In this document: positions 5,630-7,085 of the stretch, one piece after another
Numbering within the stretch: position 1 is the stretch's first letter
How the letters are laid out: every line of letters begins with the position of its first letter
Source: Deltaproteobacteria bacterium
GTDB lineage: Bacteria; Myxococcota; XYA12-FULL-58-9; JAUUZB01
Reading direction: 5' to 3'
DNA: 7,085 bases
Assembly: GCA_030590185.1 (NCBI GenBank)
Contig: JAUUZB010000181.1
Coordinates: 1 to 7,085, forward strand
Translations under genes and position numbers: made by a program
The notes under the pieces: model-generated
The model's database searches: none
What the model saw: only the letters and a program-made list of their open reading frames with translations
Told to the model about the DNA's origin: nothing

Positions 5630-6577
5630 CTACTGCTCTGCGAGCCAGGCCGCGTAGGCCGCGTCGATCGCCTCGCGTATCTCGGCGGCTCCGCCGTAGC
5701 CCTCCACCGCGTCGCGAACCACGAAGTCGGGATCGACGACAAAGAAGGTGGGCCAGGCTGCGAGCGCTCCCGCGAGGCCGGGGACAGTCGCTCCGCCGAG
5801 CACCGGCTGGTTGAGCCCAAAGGTCCCTGCCCAGCTGGTGGCGTCGGTTTGGGTTGTGGGATCTCCGTAAAGATCTTCGAAGAGCACCGTGACATAGCGC
5901 AACGGGTAGATGCCGGCAGCGTTGATGGTGTCGGACAACGACTGGGCGTTGCTGCCCGCTGCTTGGCAAGGGCCGCACCACACGGCGCTGATATCGATGA
6001 GCACCATGGCGCCGTAATCTTGGGCGACGACCGAGTAGGGATCTCCGTATTGATCGGTACCGACGATATTGATCATTGGGTCGCCGATGGCGAAACCCGT
6101 GCCCACGTAGGGATCCGGCGGCGTTGCCAAGGGTCCAGGCCATTCATCGGTGAGCCCGTCGCAGTCTTCGTTGATCGTGTTGCCCGGGATTTCGATAGCG
6201 CCGGGGTATACGGTCGGGTTGTCGTCGTCGCAGTCGCCATCACAGGGCGAGACGCCGTCGGCGTCGCCGTCGGTGTCGACCACGGCGCCACATTCTCCGC
6301 AGGTGGCGCTACAGCCATCGCCGGGTAGCGGCGGCCCGAAATCGCACGCCTCGCCTACGCCCAGCAACCCGTCGCCACAACTACCTCCGTCCACCAGACA
6401 ATCGGTACCCCGGCGATATCTCGTGATCAAAAGGAGTCCGCGGCTCAATACGTGCCGCGGCCTGCGCGTCGGTCGAGGCCAGCGCTCGGCGACCCCACTG
6501 GATCGCGCACCTACGACCTCGGGCTGGAAGACGTCGCCTGCCTCGTTGATGCCGGTGAAGTCAGGGCGCTCCTCCAA
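5630..6577 (-). CDS. Modular TlpA-like thioredoxin-fold protein with Cys-rich and MopE-like motifs (5' end uncertain)
   Basis: This is probably an exported thiol-disulfide protein. Using the TTG at 6577, it has 315 residues. A Cys-rich module CGDGLLGVGEACD...GDGC...C lies at 67-96, of the type common in myxobacterial surface proteins (DUF4215-like). An Asp-rich DTDGDADG...CDGDCDDDNP...NEDCDG at 101-141 matches the MopE-like putative metal-binding motif. A TlpA/redoxin domain from about 160 to the end has the active site WCGPC at 200-204 and the expected cis-Pro in WPTFF (P276). Residues 1-60 are Arg/Pro-rich with no signal peptide or lipobox, although the modules imply export. No ATG or convincing ribosome binding site exists in this frame. 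The frame is open without a start back to 6629, overlapping the upstream gene, so the true 5' end may be joined to it by a frameshift. The thioredoxin domain is secure; the N-terminus is not. Confidence 0.8.
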   Translation of the reverse strand: MEERPDFTGINEAGDVFQPEVVGARSSGVAERWPRPTRRPRHVLSRGLLLITRYRRGTDCLVDGGSCGDGLLGVGEACDFGPPLPGDGCSATCGECGAVVDTDGDADGVSPCDGDCDDDNPTVYPGAIEIPGNTINEDCDGLTDEWPGPLATPPDPYVGTGFAIGDPMINIVGTDQYGDPYSVVAQDYGAMVLIDISAVWCGPCQAAGSNAQSLSDTINAAGIYPLRYVTVLFEDLYGDPTTQTDATSWAGTFGLNQPVLGGATVPGLAGALAAWPTFFVVDPDFVVRDAVEGYGGAAEIREAIDAAYAAWLAEQ

Positions 6578-6590
6578 ACATGACTGGCGA

Positions 6591-6613
6591 GCCTGTGGCG
6601 TTGGCTCACAGGC
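6591..6613 (-). other. Stem-loop over the stop codon of the Cys-rich protein
   Basis: GCCTGTG (6591-6597) and CACAGGC (6607-6613) form a perfect 7-bp stem around a 9-nt loop. The stop codon TGA of the upstream gene (6606-6608) sits partly in the stem. No T tract follows on the minus strand. It could be a weak terminator or attenuator between the two genes. It also lies where the frame apparently shifts, so it is a plausible trouble spot for replication or sequencing. Confidence 0.4.
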
Positions 6614-7085
6614 AGCAGGCGTAGCCCATCAAGTCGGTAGGACTGGGATCATCGACCTGCGACACCGGCAACCCACCGGCCTGGTTTGAGTCGTTGTCCC
6701 CACCGTCGTTGGTCCAGCTCAATTGACCGGTGTAGGCCAGTGTTTCGCGCAACACGGTCATCTGTGACTTGGAGCACACATCACCGCCCAAGCTGGCGCA
6801 AGCCCGTGCCGCGTCGAAAAAATTGGTGTCTTCTGCGGTGTGAGCAACCAACAGGCAAACCCCTGCGGTCTTGGTTCCTGGGCAACTGTTGTCCAAGGGC
6901 CGTTGGGATGCGCAACAGGCGTAGGCGTAAAAACCGAGGGAGCCAGGGCTGCTGCCATGACCGGGGCCAATGATCTGGCCGAAGGCGTTGTTGTCGTTGT
7001 CCGACATCTCCTTGGTCCACAGCTCCTTGGGCGGGTTGCCAAACAGGCTGTTGTCGTTGAGCACGACATACTGACTCTTGGTGCA
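6606..7085 (-). CDS. Cys-rich tandem-module protein, C-terminal part (5' end beyond window)
   Basis: I do not recognise a named family. 159 residues are visible, ending in GYACCL; the frame is open at the right edge, so the start lies outside. Numbering from the first visible residue, two copies of one module can be aligned: CTKSQYVVL (1-9) with CSKSQMTVL (104-112), W23 with W124, DNDNN (29-33) with DNDSN (130-134), and YACC (55-58) with YACC (155-158). The period is about 100 residues. The linker FFDAARACASLGGDVC (89-104) resembles the start of C-type-lectin-like or formylglycine-type extracellular folds, but only loosely. Twelve cysteines and the lack of hydrophobic stretches suggest a secreted or surface protein. 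It lies 28 nt before the possible TTG start of the thioredoxin-like gene and may be one protein with it, split by an indel. Confidence 0.75.
   Translation of the reverse strand, partial: CTKSQYVVLNDNSLFGNPPKELWTKEMSDNDNNAFGQIIGPGHGSSPGSLGFYAYACCASQRPLDNSCPGTKTAGVCLLVAHTAEDTNFFDAARACASLGGDVCSKSQMTVLRETLAYTGQLSWTNDGGDNDSNQAGGLPVSQVDDPSPTDLMGYACCL
6612..7085 (-). repeat. Two copies of an approximately 100-residue protein module
   Basis: At protein level the stretch holds the end of one module (from the right edge to the CC at 6912-6917) and one complete following module ending with the CC at 6612-6617. Shared landmarks are [ST]KSQ-x-x-VL, W, DNDxN, a Gly-rich loop and YACC. The DNA is not obviously repeated, so the duplication is old. 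More copies may lie outside the window. Confidence 0.65.

Noticed and set aside
5467..5895. N-terminal extension of the Nudix frame to about 349 codons
   Set aside because: The upstream part is Ser/Arg/Pro-rich, overlaps the 3' end of the thioredoxin-like gene out of frame, and lacks family similarity. The conserved protein begins right after ATG 5466.
5618..6328. Plus-strand open frame of about 236 codons over the thioredoxin-like gene
   Set aside because: It is the antisense of a minus-strand frame with WCGPC, MopE-like and Cys-rich motifs. No protein family is visible in it.

Overview
The window is GC-rich and gene-dense, and it most likely comes from a myxobacterium-like organism (Myxococcota, formerly Deltaproteobacteria), possibly from a metagenome assembly. 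The evidence for this is the style of the genes. A secreted-type thioredoxin protein carries a Cys-rich 'CGDG..GE.CD....GDGC...C' module and a MopE-type Asp-rich metal-binding motif, and both are characteristic of that phylum. It lies beside a Cys-rich tandem-module protein. The assignment is by family resemblance only; no rRNA or tRNA is present to confirm it.

Layout. (1) 1-1445, minus strand: a DEAD-box RNA helicase of the RhlE type. It has all the canonical motifs and runs off the left edge inside a long tail of Arg/Gly/Ser/Asn pentapeptide repeats. (2) 1446-1849: a 404-bp divergent intergenic region with several short stem-loops and one plausible sigma70-like promoter. (3) 1850-3475, plus: a DUF2079 multi-pass membrane protein. 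(4) 3476-3633: a gap filled by a 104-bp element, bounded by perfect 11-bp inverted repeats and packed with AATCG-containing repeats. (5) 3634-4779, plus: a radical SAM enzyme resembling COG1244/TIGR01210, the family of the archaeal archaeosine synthase subunit RaSEA. (6) 4846-5466, minus, convergent with (5): a Nudix hydrolase of the CoA-pyrophosphatase type. (7) 5630-6577, minus: a TlpA-like thioredoxin-fold protein with Cys-rich and MopE-like modules but no recognisable signal peptide. (8) 6606-7085, minus: the 3' end of a Cys-rich protein built of about 100-residue tandem modules, running off the right edge.

How they fit together. Genes 3 and 5 are codirectional and could be cotranscribed through the repeat element. 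Genes 8, 7 and 6 form a second codirectional series on the minus strand. The junction of 8 and 7 looks like one reading frame split by a small indel. I see no CRISPR array, transposase, phage gene or recognised defence system. The points most worth following are the RaSEA-like enzyme in a bacterial setting, the inverted-repeat-bounded element in front of it, and the possibly frameshifted modular surface protein.
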